8,021 nt of DNA from Dysgonamonadaceae bacterium (lineage in GTDB: Bacteria; Bacteroidota; Bacteroidia; Bacteroidales; Azobacteroidaceae): contig JAISNS010000285.1 of assembly GCA_031276105.1 (NCBI GenBank), forward strand, positions 1-8,021. The letters run 5' to 3'. Under the pieces are notes generated by a model, which saw only the letters and a program-made list of their open reading frames with translations, searched no databases and was not told the DNA's origin. A program made the position numbers and the translations under genes. This document shows, one piece after another, positions 6,080 to 8,021 of the stretch; position 1 is the stretch's first letter; each line of letters starts with the position of its first letter.

Positions 6080-7920
6080 TATTCTTTATACTCAAATACT
6101 TTGGCGAAGCGGTAGATTGCCAAATCATTCATGATGATTGTTATATCCACTTCTCCCGCAGGATTGGAAGGAAGGATACAGGTAAGGGTTTTTCCGTCAG
6201 GACTAACAGTCAGACTTGTACAGGGTTGTCCTCCGGCTTGTATTTCTTTTATTTCGTCCAAACCGTTACCGGTGAGCGTTAGCGTTTGTCCGGGTGTGCC
6301 GATAATTGGAGCGATGCTGCTGACGTAAAAAGCGCTCGTGGCATTTACGTATTCATAAGCGTCGTCTAAAGTTAAAGTATTGCCACCGGCGATTATTTCG
6401 ACGTCTTTATATCCAATGTTGGCGGGCAAAGTGGAAGGGACTTTGCACATCAGGAAGTGGGGCGAAAGGACTACCACCTCAGTACAGGGAACGCCGTCGA
6501 TGGTTACGGTTGGCGGAGAAAGATAACGGATTTGATCCAAATCGGCGTTATGCTGGATTTCTTCATCGGTAAGAACGCGGTTGTATATTCTATAATTCAG
6601 TAATCTATAGCCTTTTAGTGGATGGAGGCCTGACCGACAACCGATGGATAAATATGAATTTGCATTGTCAATAATTGTATTAATGTTTTTATTATTACCG
6701 CCGTCAGACAGGTTTGTAACTCTATTGCCGTTTAGGAAAAATGAGAACCTGCCGTCTGTACTTCCGTAATATGCTGCTTGCGATGATACGATGTTGAGTC
6801 GTCCAAGCAAAATATTGGGGTAACTGCTGAGTAATGTTGCGATTCCGGTTGGAAAGCCGTTCCACGCCTCGACGCCGAACTGATTCTGATAATATGTAAA
6901 GTTGAAACTTTGGTTCGTTATAGTTGACAATCCGTATCCGGAAACAAATGTTTCGCTTGTGAATGAAGTATGATTGGGGCGTTGGAAAATCGTTTCAACG
7001 GTTCGTTCGCTGCCACCGCCGGGTATTCCATAGGCAACTAAACTGCCCATACGGTTAAACGCAACGCCGTCATTGCCTATTTGCCAACCGTTACTTCCCC
7101 AATATGAGTCTGTTGGAGTATTGGTTAGAGTGAGTTTAATGCTCTGTTTCAGATCAACCCATTCTGTAGCATCGTTGGAATGAAGTTTATCGCCCAGAGC
7201 AGCGTTATTTATGCCGTCAAAGTAAACAATCAATCCGTTTTGCACATAATCATCCGTTGAAGCGTATGGGAAATCCCCGTAAATGTAGATGGTATTTCCG
7301 CCTGCAGTACTTCCGAATTTGGGCGAAAGGCTTTCCGGCTGGATGATTACTTCGTTACTTTCTTCCAGCACATGGCAATTATCCGCAATCACTTTCACTT
7401 TAATTGTGCCGGCGGGAATAGCTGCTAACAGTTTCGGTACTGTTGTCACGTCGAGGTATTTGTAGCCTGCTCCGTTTTCGTTGATATACCAAGTATAGGT
7501 TTTTGCTTCGATATCGGCGGTAAACTCAATGTCGTCGCCTCCAACCGCATTCGCCCAGTTGGAAGTAATCCGCAGGGGATTCCCCGTACTTTTTTTGGGC
7601 GATATTGGTCGCGCCCAATGATTTCCGTCCCAAGCATGAACGCCCACGCAAGTGTTTGGATTCGTGTTGTAAACCATTGCGCCTTTCAGTTGCGCTTTGG
7701 CGACGGCTATCTCTGCGCCGCTCATGCCCGGAAAACCGGAAGGAATTTCCCCCGGATTGTCCAAGGTTACATTCGAGAGGATTAAGCCGCCTTTTGCGCC
7801 GCTGTTCAAATCCAAGATTGCGCCGGCTTTCGGAGCGTTGACGCTGCCGATAGTTACCTGAGCGCGTAAGTTAGCGCTCAAAACGAGCGCAATTGATAAT
7901 AATAAAATTTTTGTTCTCAT
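6079..7920 (-). CDS. Secreted LamG (concanavalin A-like) / IPT-TIG domain protein
   Basis: This 613-residue protein has a Sec signal peptide (MRTKILLLSIALVLSANLRA, likely cut after A20) and no lipobox. Residues 21-105 carry the pattern ILDLNSGAKGGLILSNVT then GAMVYNT and HAWDGNHW (W97), frequent in Bacteroidota surface proteins. Residues about 112-196 look Ig-like. GSTAGGNTIYIYGDFPY (203-219) is the first strand of an IPT/TIG domain. A LamG/ConA-like jelly roll then runs from about 224 to 464 (GLIVYFDG at 229-236; ERTVETIF; FFLNGNRV; the final RLLNYRIYNRVLTDEEI). The rest of a TIG domain appears at about 469-528 (VTIDGVPC at 472-479, FLMCKVP, AYEYV). A second TIG domain fills about 533-613. 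LamG domains usually bind carbohydrate or protein ligands, so an adhesive or structural role is inferred; the ligand is unknown. No type IX secretion C-terminal domain is recognisable. The start is supported by the signal peptide; no Shine-Dalgarno is visible. The LamG part is more A/T-rich than its flanks. Confidence 0.87.
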   Translation of the reverse strand: MRTKILLLSIALVLSANLRAQVTIGSVNAPKAGAILDLNSGAKGGLILSNVTLDNPGEIPSGFPGMSGAEIAVAKAQLKGAMVYNTNPNTCVGVHAWDGNHWARPISPKKSTGNPLRITSNWANAVGGDDIEFTADIEAKTYTWYINENGAGYKYLDVTTVPKLLAAIPAGTIKVKVIADNCHVLEESNEVIIQPESLSPKFGSTAGGNTIYIYGDFPYASTDDYVQNGLIVYFDGINNAALGDKLHSNDATEWVDLKQSIKLTLTNTPTDSYWGSNGWQIGNDGVAFNRMGSLVAYGIPGGGSERTVETIFQRPNHTSFTSETFVSGYGLSTITNQSFNFTYYQNQFGVEAWNGFPTGIATLLSSYPNILLGRLNIVSSQAAYYGSTDGRFSFFLNGNRVTNLSDGGNNKNINTIIDNANSYLSIGCRSGLHPLKGYRLLNYRIYNRVLTDEEIQHNADLDQIRYLSPPTVTIDGVPCTEVVVLSPHFLMCKVPSTLPANIGYKDVEIIAGGNTLTLDDAYEYVNATSAFYVSSIAPIIGTPGQTLTLTGNGLDEIKEIQAGGQPCTSLTVSPDGKTLTCILPSNPAGEVDITIIMNDLAIYRFAKVFEYKE

Positions 7921-7966
7921 TGTAATTGTTGTTTATAAATTTATAATTGTTAATACTTAATTTCTA

Positions 7967-8000
7967 ATTCATAATTCTTAATTCATAATTCTTAATTCAT
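7967..8000. repeat. 14-bp A/T-rich tandem repeat upstream of the LamG/TIG gene
   Basis: The unit ATTCATAATTCTTA is present at 7967-7980 and 7981-7994, with a third partial copy (ATTCAT) at 7995-8000. It lies 47-80 bases upstream of the LamG/TIG start codon, where the promoter would be expected. Copy-number change by slippage could alter promoter spacing, but no clear -7/-33 pair is seen, so this is only a possibility. Confidence 0.75.
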
Positions 8001-8021
8001 CCTGTCATTGCGGGCTTGACC
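8001..8021. repeat. Possible truncated end of a dispersed palindromic repeat
   Basis: The window ends in CCTGTCATTGCGGGCTTGACC, given here as CCTGTCATTGCGGG followed by CTTGACC. From memory this resembles a dispersed intergenic element in which TTGCGGG pairs with CCCGCAA across a CTTGA loop; only the left arm and loop are inside the window. The GC content jumps abruptly from the A/T-rich tandem repeat next to it. The identification is tentative because the right arm is missing. Confidence 0.35.

Noticed and set aside
5892..6282. Several short frames on both strands crossing the repeat cluster, with R/T/A/H-rich translations
   Set aside because: They arise from the GC-rich direct and inverted repeats, which lack stop codons in several frames; the translations on the two strands resemble each other because the sequence is palindromic.
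352..7920. A single operon of the two genes
   Set aside because: They share orientation, but the 183-bp gap contains a strong hairpin cluster and a separate TACCTTTG box for the macroglobulin gene, and no functional link is known to me.
7933..7950. Candidate -7 box (TAAATTTA, one mismatch) for the LamG/TIG gene
   Set aside because: The last consensus base is missing and no TTG/TTTG lies 19-21 nt upstream; such matches are expected by chance in this A/T-rich stretch. The true promoter may be elsewhere or beyond the right edge.

Overview
The window looks like chromosomal DNA from a member of the Bacteroidota, probably of the order Bacteroidales. The grounds are a very long alpha-2-macroglobulin-like lipoprotein of the form common in that phylum, a secreted protein whose N-terminus has the ILDLNS...KGxL pattern common in Bacteroidota surface proteins, -7 boxes of the TAnnTTTG type, and start codons preceded by A/T-rich sequence with no Shine-Dalgarno. 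The species cannot be told from the sequence.

Both real genes are on the minus strand, so transcription runs right to left. From the right edge: a short A/T-rich intergenic stretch with a 14-bp tandem repeat and what may be one end of a palindromic repeat (7921-8021); a secreted 613-residue protein with a LamG/concanavalin-A-like domain and IPT/TIG domains (7920-6079); a 183-bp intergenic stretch with a GC-rich repeat/hairpin cluster and a -7 box for the next gene (6078-5896); an 1847-residue alpha-2-macroglobulin family lipoprotein with an intact CxEQ thioester motif (5895-352); and a 351-bp A/T-rich region with no gene that holds a near-ideal Bacteroidota promoter pointing off the left edge (351-1).

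Both proteins should leave the cytoplasm. The macroglobulin is predicted to be a membrane-anchored trap for foreign proteases. The LamG/TIG protein is predicted to be a surface or secreted binding or structural protein. Nothing shows that they work together: the repeat cluster and a separate promoter between them suggest independent transcription units. The most unusual points are the apparent insertion of the LamG domain inside a TIG domain, the GC-rich repeat cluster, the cysteine-flanked acidic/aromatic segment in the macroglobulin, and the strong left-edge promoter followed by a leader that opens no ATG reading frame. I did not find a convincing new multi-gene system here.
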